From Claveliimonas ammoniilytica (GTDB lineage: Bacteria > Bacillota > Clostridia > Lachnospirales > Lachnospiraceae): a DNA stretch of 64,000 bases. Below the pieces are notes generated by a model. The model saw only the letters and a list, made by a program, of their open reading frames with translations, was not told the DNA's origin and did no database searches. The position numbers were made by a program, and so were the translations under genes. Position 1 is the first letter of the stretch, and every line of letters begins with the position of its first letter. This document shows positions 6,644 to 15,413 of the stretch, in pieces. Location: NCBI RefSeq assembly GCF_025567415.1, contig NZ_JAOQJV010000004.1, positions 62,001 through 126,000 on the forward strand, given 5' to 3'.

Positions 6644-9244
6644 ATGAATTATGGAAGACGAAAAGCTTCAAAAAGGCAAAAAGAAATCACCTCCAAAGGT
6701 ACCATGCAGGGAAAACGCATGGGAGTGCGATTATTCAAGGCCTTTTTGCTTTTGATACTTGTCGCCTGTGTAAGTGTGGGAGTAGGCGGCCTCATCTTTG
6801 TAAAAAAGATCATCAACGACTCGCCCGATATTTCTCCGGATGATGTACGTCCAAGTGGCTATACTACTTTTGTGTATGCAGATGACGGAACCACAGAGCT
6901 GGAACGTTTCGTTGCATCAGGATCCAACCGTATCTACAAATCGATTGATGAGATACCAACTGATCTGCAGCATGCATTTGTCGCAATTGAGGACGAACGT
7001 TTCTATGATCATAAGGGAATTGACCCACAGGGTATCCTGCGTGCCTTCGTTGTAGGTGTCGCACACGGTGGTAACTTCAGTGAGGGTGCCAGTACTCTTA
7101 CCCAACAGCTGATCAAGAACAACGTATTCCCGAACTTCGTATCTGAAAATACATTTTCCGAAAAACTGGAACGTAAGATCCAGGAGCAGTACCTTGCCCT
7201 GAAGATTGAAAAGCAGATGTCCAAAGATGAGATCCTGGAGTGTTATATGAACACGATTAACCTTGGGCAGAACACACTGGGTGTTCAGGCTGCTTCCAAA
7301 CGCTATTTTAATAAGGATGTATCCGAACTTACGCTTTCGGAATCGGCAGTAATCGCAGGTATTACTCAGAATCCATCCGGTTATGATCCAGTCACTCAGC
7401 CGGAAGCCAATGCAAAGAGACGAAAAAAGGTTCTGGGCAATATGCTTAAGCAGGGATATATTGATCAGGCTGCCTACGATGAAGCAATGGCAGATGATGT
7501 ATATGCCAGAATCCAGACTGTTAACAGTGAGATTGGACAGGATTCTCCAAACAGCTACTTTGTAGATGCATTGTCTGAACAGGTAGTAAGTGATCTGATG
7601 GATCGTCTCGGCTACTCTGAGACACAGGCATACAATGCACTGTACAGCGGTGGACTCAGCATTTACTCTACTCAGAATGTAGAGATGCAGAAAATCTGCG
7701 ATGAAGAAATGAACAATTCAGAAAACTATCCATGGCTGACAGAAGTTGGTATTGCCTACGCACTGACAGTAACCCGTGCAGATGGAACAGTTGAAAATTA
7801 CGGCTCCAACGACCTGCGTAACTATGCGAAGAATGTCAAAGGTGACAAGCAGGGACTGCTCTATTCTTCTGAGGATGAAGCAAGAGCCTTTGTAGAGGAA
7901 TGGAAATCCACCATTGCACAGGAAGGTGACACTTACGTAGAGAACCTTACTCTTACTCCACAGCCTCAGGCATCTGTCACACTGATGGATCAATCCAACG
8001 GACAGATCAAAGCAATGGTCGGCGGACGTGGCACCAAAACATCCAGTCTGAGCCTGAACCGTGCATACAAGGGTTCCCCTAGACAGCCGGGATCATGTTT
8101 CAAGATTCTTTCCACTTACGCGCCTGCGCTGGATGCATGTGGTCAGACACTGGCAACCATCATCCGCGATGAACCATGGCATTATTCCAATGGGGCTTCT
8201 CTGAAGAATGCATCCGGAAGTTATCTTGGTGACATTACCATGAGAAAAGCCATTGAACAGTCACAGAATGTATGCGCTGTTAAGACAATTGACGAAGTAA
8301 CACCTGCACTGGGATATCAGTATGCTAAGAACTTCGGAATCACCACCCTGGAGGATTCTGACAAAGTAGAATCCATCGCACTTGGTGGTCTGACTAACGG
8401 TGTATATAACTATCAGCTCTGCGGAGCATTTGCAACGATTGCTAACGGCGGCGTATACAACACGCCAACTCTTTATACCAAGATCCTTGACCATGACGGT
8501 AATGTTCTTCTGGAAGGTAATAAAGAGACTAAGACAGTAATTAAAGATTCCACTGCTGCACTGCTCACCAGTGCCATGGAAGACGTTGTTACCAGCGGTA
8601 CCGGACGCAATGCGCAGCTTGACAACATGCCGGTAGCCGGTAAGACCGGTACCACTGACCACGATCAGGACCTCTGGTTCTGTGCTTTCACTCCATATTA
8701 CACCTGTGCAGTATGGGGCGGATATGACGAGAACAAGTCACTGACAGGTATCGATACCCAGTATCGTTTCCGAATCTGGAAAAGCATTATGAGCAGAGTT
8801 CATGCAAATCTGGAAGAAAAAGATTTTACCATGCCTTCCAGTGTAGAAAAGAAATCTGTATGCTCGATCACCGGATGTCTGGCAAGACCATCCTGCCCTA
8901 CAGTAACGGAATATTTTGCAAAAGGTTCTGTACCTGATGAGACCTGTCCGGGACACGGTGATTATTATGAAGAAAGTGACTCTACAGACGAAGAATCAAC
9001 CAATAGCAGTGAAAATGGTTCTGGAAGCACCGGTAACACTGATAACAGTGGCAACACTGGTGGTAACACCGGTGGCAATTCTGGCGGTAACACCGGCGGT
9101 AATTCTGGTGGCAACACTGGCGGCAATTCCGGTGGTAATACTGGTGGCGGTGAAAACGGAGGTGGAGAGACACCAACTCCGGAGCAGCCCTCTGCAAGAT
9201 TGCTCTTACCGAATCTGAGAGGTATCTACAAATTTAAAAGTTAA
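6644..9244 (+). CDS. class A penicillin-binding protein (PBP1A-type)
   Basis: This bifunctional enzyme polymerises and cross-links peptidoglycan outside the membrane. A short basic cytoplasmic tail is followed by one membrane anchor (about 29-52). The GT51 glycosyltransferase domain shows EDERFYDHKGID and STLTQQLIKN. The transpeptidase domain shows the S-x-x-K box in PGSCFK, SQN, and KTGTT. The 866-residue length is usual. The tail is a Thr/Asn/Gly-rich repeat and then ends in an unusual hydrophobic-basic stretch. AAAGGAGG stands just upstream of the ATG, and a TATAAT -10 box lies at 6613-6618 with a poor -35. Confidence 0.95.
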   Translation: MNYGRRKASKRQKEITSKGTMQGKRMGVRLFKAFLLLILVACVSVGVGGLIFVKKIINDSPDISPDDVRPSGYTTFVYADDGTTELERFVASGSNRIYKSIDEIPTDLQHAFVAIEDERFYDHKGIDPQGILRAFVVGVAHGGNFSEGASTLTQQLIKNNVFPNFVSENTFSEKLERKIQEQYLALKIEKQMSKDEILECYMNTINLGQNTLGVQAASKRYFNKDVSELTLSESAVIAGITQNPSGYDPVTQPEANAKRRKKVLGNMLKQGYIDQAAYDEAMADDVYARIQTVNSEIGQDSPNSYFVDALSEQVVSDLMDRLGYSETQAYNALYSGGLSIYSTQNVEMQKICDEEMNNSENYPWLTEVGIAYALTVTRADGTVENYGSNDLRNYAKNVKGDKQGLLYSSEDEARAFVEEWKSTIAQEGDTYVENLTLTPQPQASVTLMDQSNGQIKAMVGGRGTKTSSLSLNRAYKGSPRQPGSCFKILSTYAPALDACGQTLATIIRDEPWHYSNGASLKNASGSYLGDITMRKAIEQSQNVCAVKTIDEVTPALGYQYAKNFGITTLEDSDKVESIALGGLTNGVYNYQLCGAFATIANGGVYNTPTLYTKILDHDGNVLLEGNKETKTVIKDSTAALLTSAMEDVVTSGTGRNAQLDNMPVAGKTGTTDHDQDLWFCAFTPYYTCAVWGGYDENKSLTGIDTQYRFRIWKSIMSRVHANLEEKDFTMPSSVEKKSVCSITGCLARPSCPTVTEYFAKGSVPDETCPGHGDYYEESDSTDEESTNSSENGSGSTGNTDNSGNTGGNTGGNSGGNTGGNSGGNTGGNSGGNTGGGENGGGETPTPEQPSARLLLPNLRGIYKFKS
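9050..9151 (+). repeat. coding repeat: N-T-G-G-N-S-G-G units in the PBP tail
   Basis: About 34 codons repeat an eight-residue Asn-Thr-Gly-Gly-Asn-Ser-Gly-Gly unit with a 24-base period. Synonymous positions vary between copies (GGT/GGC, AAC/AAT, TCT/TCC), so the amino acid pattern is more conserved than the DNA. It is probably a flexible linker at the cell surface. Confidence 0.85.
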
Positions 9245-9247
9245 CTC

Positions 9248-9285
9248 AAAAGGAGTGAAGTTCAATTGGAACTTCACTCCTTTTA
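9248..9285. terminator. bidirectional terminator after the PBP gene
   Basis: A 16-bp perfect stem, AAAAGGAGTGAAGTTC paired with its reverse complement at 9269-9284, has a five-base loop. The T-run lies on the plus side and the A-run of the left arm serves glcK on the minus side. Confidence 0.92.
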
Positions 9286-9297
9286 TGTATCGTGTAT

Positions 9298-10230
9298 TTA
9301 ATTCAAAATCAACCTTGCAGCTCCACAGATACCTGCATCATTGCCAAGTTCAGCTAATACAATCTTCGTATCTTTATTCGCAAAGAATGCTCTCTTCTGG
9401 AATTCCTTTTCCACAAACGGAATCAATACCGGACCTGCTTTTGACACACCGCCACCGATTACAAACACTGCCGGATCCACCACTACAGCAAGACTCGCCA
9501 ATGCCGCTCCAAGATATCGTCCGAATTCATCCGCAATGCGAGTTGCAAGTGCATCTCCCGCTTTTACTGCATCAAACACATCTTTGGCACTTGGTTCTCC
9601 ATGAAGCACAGTCTCTTCATGTTCCCCACTCAAGGCCTTTCTTGCCAGCTTTGCAATTCCAGTTGCAGATGCGTACTGTTCCAGACATCCATGCAGTCCA
9701 CATCCACAGGCATCCTCTTCCTCACGGTTCACACAGATATGTCCGATCTCGCCGCCCGCGCCATGTTGCCCGACAATCATATGACCATTCACGATCACAC
9801 CACCGCCAACACCTGTGCCAAGGGTTACCATGACAACATTTTTTTCGCCTCTTCCGGCCCCCAGCCACATCTCGCCCATAGCAGCTACATTGGCGTCATT
9901 CCCGGCTTCTACCCGCATACCGTCAAGCAGTTCGCTGAGTTCTCTTGTAACTTCCTTATATCCCCAGCCGACATTCGCTGTCTGCTGTACAACACCTTCT
10001 GAATCAACCGGTGCAGGGATTCCCATTCCTACTCCGGCCACATCTTTTCTCCGGATCTTCCTCTCCTCTAATTTCTCCAGAATCGATGCTGCCACATCCG
10101 GAAGAATCTGTTCCCCATGATTCTCCTTCCTGGTCGGAATTTCCCACTTGTCCAGCAGTTTGCCCTCTGTCTCGAAGAGACCAAGCTTCACACTGGTACC
10201 CCCGACATCCACACCCATGCAATATCTCAT
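9298..10230 (-). CDS. glcK: ROK-family glucokinase
   Basis: It phosphorylates glucose with ATP in the cytoplasm. The 310-residue protein starts with the phosphate-binding GVDVGGTSVKLGLF. It carries the catalytic GNDANVAA region, the TLGTGVGGG motif, GEIGH, and the ROK zinc-binding cluster CGCGLHGCLEQ. These match bacterial glucokinases rather than ROK repressors, because no N-terminal HTH is present. It begins four bases after the hprK stop, so the two are translationally coupled. The pairing links glucose phosphorylation with the HPr-based carbon control switch. Confidence 0.94.
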   Translation of the reverse strand: MRYCMGVDVGGTSVKLGLFETEGKLLDKWEIPTRKENHGEQILPDVAASILEKLEERKIRRKDVAGVGMGIPAPVDSEGVVQQTANVGWGYKEVTRELSELLDGMRVEAGNDANVAAMGEMWLGAGRGEKNVVMVTLGTGVGGGVIVNGHMIVGQHGAGGEIGHICVNREEEDACGCGLHGCLEQYASATGIAKLARKALSGEHEETVLHGEPSAKDVFDAVKAGDALATRIADEFGRYLGAALASLAVVVDPAVFVIGGGVSKAGPVLIPFVEKEFQKRAFFANKDTKIVLAELGNDAGICGAARLILN

Positions 10231-10234
10231 CCTT

Positions 10235-11164
10235 TTATTTTCCTTTCTTAGTCATACTTTCCTCTACACGCTTGTACAGCTCCTGAGCAGCATTATAACC
10301 CATCTGCTTCTGTCTGTGGTTAATTGCAGCGGTCTCTACGATAATCGCCAGATTACGTCCCGGACGGATCGGAAGCTGATGACATACGACTTTATTGCCA
10401 AGGAACTCTGTGTACTCCTCTTCCAGTCCCAGGCGTTCGTATGCTTTTTCACGGTTCCAGTCTTCCAGACGGATTACGAGATCAATATTCTGTGTCTCGC
10501 GTACACTTAAGACACCAAACAATGTCTTAACATCTACAATACCGATACCCCGCAGCTCAATGAAATGCCTTGTGATATCCGGTGCTGTACCCACCAGAGT
10601 ATCATCGCTGACTCTGCGGATTTCTACCACATCATCACTGACCAGACGATGGCCTCGCTTGATCAGCTCCAGAGCTGCCTCACTTTTACCAATACCACTT
10701 TCTCCTGTAATCAGCACACCGACACCATATACATCCACTAACACACCATGAATGGAAATACACGGTGCAAGCTGTACATTCAGCCAGCGTATTACTTCTG
10801 CCATGAATGCGGAGGTTACCTTTTCTGTAATAAATACCGGAATATCAGCTTTTTCTGCTTTCTCCACCAGTATCTTATCCGGTCTCATATTTCTGCAGAA
10901 GATCAGACACGGAATGCGACATGCAAGAAGCTGGTCATAGATCCGCTCCTTTTCTTCCGGATCCATCCGTTCCAGAAATGTATACTCTACATATCCGATG
11001 ATCTGGATACGCTGATTGTCAAAATGATCAAAATAACCGGTCAGCTGTAATGCCGGACGGTTCACTTCTGGTTCTTCCAGATAAATACCTGACAGATCCA
11101 CATCCGGTGTTAGATTCTTAAGATCCATCTTCTCCACAAGCTTAGACATTTCTATTCTGGGCAT
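10235..11164 (-). CDS. hprK: HPr kinase/phosphorylase
   Basis: This enzyme phosphorylates and dephosphorylates HPr on Ser46, the main carbon catabolite signal in Firmicutes. The 309-residue length is standard. Walker A is GESGIGKS at 154-161, and the HPrK signature region with HFIELRGIGIVDV follows around 207-220. AGGAGGA stands before the ATG. It heads a two-gene unit with glcK. An extended -10 element lies about 80 bases upstream. Confidence 0.97.
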   Translation of the reverse strand: MPRIEMSKLVEKMDLKNLTPDVDLSGIYLEEPEVNRPALQLTGYFDHFDNQRIQIIGYVEYTFLERMDPEEKERIYDQLLACRIPCLIFCRNMRPDKILVEKAEKADIPVFITEKVTSAFMAEVIRWLNVQLAPCISIHGVLVDVYGVGVLITGESGIGKSEAALELIKRGHRLVSDDVVEIRRVSDDTLVGTAPDITRHFIELRGIGIVDVKTLFGVLSVRETQNIDLVIRLEDWNREKAYERLGLEEEYTEFLGNKVVCHQLPIRPGRNLAIIVETAAINHRQKQMGYNAAQELYKRVEESMTKKGK

Positions 11165-11240
11165 AATTATTTCCTCCTGTATCTTTTGATGTTCGTTCCA
11201 TAATAGAATGGCACAAAAAGATTTGCGCTCGTTAATGTTT

Positions 11241-11249
11241 ATTATATCA
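11241..11249 (-). promoter_or_regulatory. possible extended -10 promoter of hprK-glcK
   Basis: On the minus strand the sequence is TGA-TATAAT, an extended -10 element with a perfect -10 hexamer. The -35 region falls at the end of uvrC and is poor, as is common with extended -10 promoters. Confidence 0.45.
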
Positions 11250-11263
11250 TACTTCCCTCCGTC

Positions 11264-13111
11264 TTACACCTTGGGATGGAAAAAATTGTAGACAGATTCG
11301 GCCGCTGCTTCGTTCATAGACGGCAGTTCTTTCAGCGTCTCCACATCTGCATTACGGATGGCTTCCAGTCCCGGAAATCTCCGCATCAGATCCTTTCTTC
11401 TGGCAGGTCCGATGCCTGGTATATCATCCAGTACAGAATGCACCTGTCCCTGTCCTCTAAGCTTCCTGTGATACTCAATTGCAAAGCGATGTGCTTCATC
11501 CTGAATCCTTGTGATCAACTTAAACCCTTCCGAATTACGGTCGATCGGAATCTCCACATTATTATAATACAGTCCTCGCGTTCTGTGATTATCGTCCTTT
11601 ACCATACCGCATACCGGAATATGGATCCGTAATTTATCTAATACTTCCAATGCAATATTTACCTGACCGCGTCCGCCGTCCATCAGGATCAGATCTGGAA
11701 ATGCAGTAAAGCTGTTCTCCATGCTTCCTTCTTCACGTTCCCTTCTGCCATGTTCAAACCGGCGTGTCAGCACCTCTTCCATGCTGGCATAATCATCCGG
11801 TCCCTGCACGCTCTTAATCCGGAACTTACGATAGTCACTGCGCTTCGGCCGTCCTTTCTCATACACAACCATAGATCCTACCGATGCATAGCCGCTGATA
11901 TTGGAAATGTCATAGGCTTCCATACGCACAATCTCTTTCATTCCAAGCAGATTTTCAATCTCCTTAACCGCACCGATTGTTCGACCCTCTTCCCGCTTCA
12001 AGCGTTCCTTATCCTTCGTCAGGATCAACGCTGCATTCCTCTGTGCCAGTTCGACCAGCTTTTCCTTGGATCCTTTCTTCGGCACCCGGATGTGTACCTT
12101 ATGCCCCCGTTTTTCTGTCAGCCATTCTTCCAGCAACTCCATATCTCCCGGCTCTTCCTGCATCATCAGTTCCGCCGGCAAATACGGTGTACCTGCATAG
12201 AACTGTTTGATAAAGCTGGACAGGATCTCGCTCTTGGTCTCCTCTCCTGTCAGTCGCAGGAAGAAGTGATCTCTGCCGATCAGTCTGCCATTACGCACAA
12301 AGAATACCTGCACGACTGCATCCTCCAGATCCTTCGCCATTGCCACAATATCTCTGTCATCCCCGGCCGTATCCGTAATCTTCTGCTTCTGCGCGATTTT
12401 CTGTACACTCTGCAGGAGATCCCGGTATTCAATCGCCCGTTCATATTCCATTGCCTCCGACGCCTCTTCCATCTTACGCTGCAGGTCTCCCAGGATCAGA
12501 TCATAATTGCCGTTCAGAAACTGCAGTACCTGATCGATGGATTCCCGGTATTCCTGCTGATCCACATACCCCTGACAAGGTGCACCACACTGATGGATAT
12601 GATAATTCAGGCATGGTCTCTCCAGCCCGATATCACGCGGAAGTCTCCGATTGCAGCTGCGGATCTTATACAGTTTCCGGATTAGCTCAATCGTATCTCT
12701 CACTGCTCCTACACTGGTATACGGTCCAAAGTACTTCGCCTTATCCTTCTTCATCTGTCTTGCCATCATGATCCTCGGAAATGGCTCCTGCACCGTCACT
12801 TTAATAAATGGATAACTCTTGTCATCCATCAGCATAGTATTATATTTCGGTCTGTGCTCCTTGATCAGATTACACTCCAGCACCAGAGCTTCCAGCTCCG
12901 AATCTGTGATGATATATTCAAATCTGGTAATATGCGTTACCATCTGTTCAATCTTCGGCCCTTTATTCCTGCTGGATTGAAAATACTGCCGCACCCGGTT
13001 CTTCAGACTGATTGCTTTACCCACATAGATAATCTCGTCTTTCTCGCCATGCATCAGATATACGCCCGGTTTTCCCGGAAGCTTTTTCAATTCTTCCTGT
13101 ATATCAAACAT
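11264..13111 (-). CDS. uvrC: excinuclease ABC subunit C
   Basis: UvrC makes both incisions in nucleotide excision repair. The GIY-YIG nuclease domain opens the protein (GVYLMHGEKDEIIYVGKA). A UvrB-binding segment (about 190-235) and the RNase H-like 3-prime nuclease domain follow, with LILMDGGRGQVN and DDNHRTRGL. Tandem helix-hairpin-helix motifs (IPGIGPARRKDLMRRF) end it. I prefer ATG 13111 (MFDIQEELKKLPG), which has GAGAGG seven bases upstream. An ATG nine codons earlier has no good ribosome site. The protein is then 615 residues. Confidence 0.96.
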   Translation of the reverse strand: MFDIQEELKKLPGKPGVYLMHGEKDEIIYVGKAISLKNRVRQYFQSSRNKGPKIEQMVTHITRFEYIITDSELEALVLECNLIKEHRPKYNTMLMDDKSYPFIKVTVQEPFPRIMMARQMKKDKAKYFGPYTSVGAVRDTIELIRKLYKIRSCNRRLPRDIGLERPCLNYHIHQCGAPCQGYVDQQEYRESIDQVLQFLNGNYDLILGDLQRKMEEASEAMEYERAIEYRDLLQSVQKIAQKQKITDTAGDDRDIVAMAKDLEDAVVQVFFVRNGRLIGRDHFFLRLTGEETKSEILSSFIKQFYAGTPYLPAELMMQEEPGDMELLEEWLTEKRGHKVHIRVPKKGSKEKLVELAQRNAALILTKDKERLKREEGRTIGAVKEIENLLGMKEIVRMEAYDISNISGYASVGSMVVYEKGRPKRSDYRKFRIKSVQGPDDYASMEEVLTRRFEHGRREREEGSMENSFTAFPDLILMDGGRGQVNIALEVLDKLRIHIPVCGMVKDDNHRTRGLYYNNVEIPIDRNSEGFKLITRIQDEAHRFAIEYHRKLRGQGQVHSVLDDIPGIGPARRKDLMRRFPGLEAIRNADVETLKELPSMNEAAAESVYNFFHPKV

Positions 13112-13171
13112 CTGTCTGCCTCTCTTTCCCCTCTCCATATTCTCTATTCTACATCATCTTCCCATATACTG

Positions 13172-13200
13172 AAAAGGGAGAAAGCAAATGCTTTCTCCCC
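13172..13200 (-). terminator. terminator of ftsH
   Basis: A perfect 10-bp stem, GGGAGAAAGC with GCTTTCTCCC, closes a four-base loop. On the minus strand TTTTC follows. It lies between ftsH and uvrC, so uvrC is either read through or has its own promoter near the end of ftsH. Confidence 0.85.
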
Positions 13201-13214
13201 ATATACCTTTTATC

Positions 13215-15242
13215 TTATTCTACATCGGCTGATGGTGTCTCAGGCACCGTCTTTTCTTCCGGTGTATCTTCTGCCACTGTCTTCTCTGCTGCCAGATCTG
13301 CTTCAACTGCTTTCTCACGTCCCGGTACTGTTTTCATACCAATACGCTCTTCGGTCTTCTTCGGCGCATCCGGATCAATGCCTTCCACTTCATGGAAAAT
13401 CTTCATGAATTCCTTACCGGTAATAGTCTCTTTCTCAATCAAGAATGCTGCGATCTTATCCAGAGCCTCTCTATGCTCTGTAAGAAGACGTTTCGCTTCG
13501 TCATATGCCTTCTTCAGCATCTCCATTACTTCCTGATCGATCTCAGCTGCTGTAGCCTCTCCACAGTTCATAACGGCTCTTCCGTCCAGATAACGGTTCT
13601 GAATAGATTCCAGTCCGATCAGTCCGAACTTTTCGCTCATACCATACTGTGTGATCATGGAACGTGCAATCTTGGTTGCCTTCTCAATATCATTCGAAGC
13701 ACCTGTAGTAACCGTATCAAACACAATCTCTTCCGCAGCACGTCCACCAAGCATTCCGACAAGCATTGCTTCCAGCTCTTTCTTGGTATTCAGGAACTTC
13801 TCTTCCTCCGGTGTCTGCATTACATATCCGAGAGCACCCATGGTTCTCGGTACGATAGTAATCTTTTGTACAGGCTCTGAATCCTTCTGGAGAGCACTTA
13901 CCAGTGCATGTCCTACCTCGTGGTAAGATACGATACGTCGCTCTTCCTGACTCATAATGCGGTCTTTCTTTTCTTTACCAACCAGTACCACTTCGACAGC
14001 CTCAAAGAGGTCTTTCTGCGATACTGCATTCCTTCCATGTTTAACTGCATTGATCGCAGCCTCGTTGATCATATTGGCAAGGTCTGAACCAACTGCTCCG
14101 GAAGTTGCCAGTGCGATCTCTTCCAGATCCACTGTCTCATCCATACGCACATCCTTGGCATGTACTTTCAGTACCTCTACACGTCCCTTCAGATCCGGAC
14201 GTTCTACGATGATACGACGGTCGAAACGTCCCGGTCTCAGAAGAGCCGGATCCAGAATCTCCGGACGGTTCGTTGCTGCCAGAAGCAACAGTCCCTTGTT
14301 CGTATCAAATCCGTCCATCTCAGCCAGTAACTGGTTCAGTGTCTGCTCGCGTTCATCATTGCCACCCAACTGATTATCACGGCTCTTACCGATAGCATCG
14401 ATCTCGTCGATAAAAATAATACATGGTGCCATCTGCTGTGCCTGCTTAAACAGGTCGCGCACTCTGGATGCACCTACACCTACGTACATTTCCACAAATG
14501 CTGATCCTGACAGCGAGAAAAACGGCACCTTCGCCTCTCCCGCTACTGCCTTCGCAAGCAGTGTCTTACCGGTTCCCGGAGGTCCTACTAACAGGGCTCC
14601 CTTCGGAAGCTTCGCTCCCACACCGGTGTATTTGCCAGGGTTATGCAGGAAATCTACGACTTCCTGCAAAGATTCCTTCGCTTCGTCTTGTCCCGCTACA
14701 TCCTTAAATGTAACGCCGGTCTCTTTTTCTACATACATCTTGGCATTGCTCTTGCCAATACCCATCATGCCTCCACCCTTAGACATCCGCTTGAAGCTCC
14801 AGTAGAACATCGCCACGATCAGTACGACCGGCAGGAAGGTCGCAATCACATTCAATACCATCATCGAAGTCGTATCCGGTATCTCCTGTTCATATTTAAT
14901 ACCTGCCTCATACAGTCGTTCGGAAAGGGTATTATCATCCACAACTCCGGTATAATATTCCTTCGCTGTAGTCTCGCCTTTTTCCTTCTTGGCCTTGATC
15001 ATGATCTTGTCACTGGAAATCGTAACTTCCTGCACCTTGTGATGCTTGATCATGTTCAGAAACTTGTCATACGTAATCTCTTCTGCAGATGATGTCTTCT
15101 GGAACTGATAGAGTGACAGCACCAGAAATGTAGTAATCAACGCGATCAGCAGGACAAAGGAGATACCCTGTCTGTCCGGTTTGTTATTCTTATTATCATT
15201 CTGATTATTTCTATTACTATTTCTGTTATTCTGATTATCCAT
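13215..15242 (-). CDS. ftsH: ATP-dependent zinc metalloprotease FtsH
   Basis: This membrane-bound AAA+ protease degrades misfolded membrane and regulatory proteins. An Asn-rich N-terminus leads to membrane helix 1 (about 27-46), an extracytoplasmic domain, and helix 2 (about 130-150). Walker A is GPPGTGKT (220-227), Walker B is IIFIDEID (275-282), and the zinc site HEVGH is at 441-445. The 675-residue length is usual, with an acidic, Glu/Thr-rich C-terminal extension. AGGAGG precedes the ATG, and a near-consensus promoter lies just upstream. Confidence 0.97.
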   Translation of the reverse strand: MDNQNNRNSNRNNQNDNKNNKPDRQGISFVLLIALITTFLVLSLYQFQKTSSAEEITYDKFLNMIKHHKVQEVTISSDKIMIKAKKEKGETTAKEYYTGVVDDNTLSERLYEAGIKYEQEIPDTTSMMVLNVIATFLPVVLIVAMFYWSFKRMSKGGGMMGIGKSNAKMYVEKETGVTFKDVAGQDEAKESLQEVVDFLHNPGKYTGVGAKLPKGALLVGPPGTGKTLLAKAVAGEAKVPFFSLSGSAFVEMYVGVGASRVRDLFKQAQQMAPCIIFIDEIDAIGKSRDNQLGGNDEREQTLNQLLAEMDGFDTNKGLLLLAATNRPEILDPALLRPGRFDRRIIVERPDLKGRVEVLKVHAKDVRMDETVDLEEIALATSGAVGSDLANMINEAAINAVKHGRNAVSQKDLFEAVEVVLVGKEKKDRIMSQEERRIVSYHEVGHALVSALQKDSEPVQKITIVPRTMGALGYVMQTPEEEKFLNTKKELEAMLVGMLGGRAAEEIVFDTVTTGASNDIEKATKIARSMITQYGMSEKFGLIGLESIQNRYLDGRAVMNCGEATAAEIDQEVMEMLKKAYDEAKRLLTEHREALDKIAAFLIEKETITGKEFMKIFHEVEGIDPDAPKKTEERIGMKTVPGREKAVEADLAAEKTVAEDTPEEKTVPETPSADVE

Positions 15243-15275
15243 AGTATAGTGGTCCTCCTGTGTTTATCAGTTCTA

Positions 15276-15304
15276 ATTATAAATATCGACCCATTTAAAA
15301 TCAA
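15276..15304 (-). promoter_or_regulatory. sigma-A promoter of ftsH
   Basis: On the minus strand: TTGATT, 17 bases, TATAAT. It lies about 35 bases before the ftsH start. Confidence 0.75.
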
Positions 15305-15323
15305 CAAATAATTTATGAAAATA

Positions 15324-15353
15324 TTGTAAACAGGATATAATTTGTAGTATACT
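15324..15353 (+). promoter_or_regulatory. possible promoter of the DUF1846 gene
   Basis: TTGTAA and TATACT are separated by 18 bases. A perfect TATAAT at 15336-15341 lies inside this spacer and could be an alternative -10 box with a weaker -35. Confidence 0.55.
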
Positions 15354-15413
15354 TGGATTTGGAGTTTTTATCAGCAGGATAAAGCAATAACATTGGGGAA
15401 GAGGAATATACAA

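Noticed and set aside
11750..12685. 311-codon plus-strand open frame within uvrC
   Set aside because: Antisense to uvrC; composition (His, Leu, Phe rich) is that of a shadow frame.
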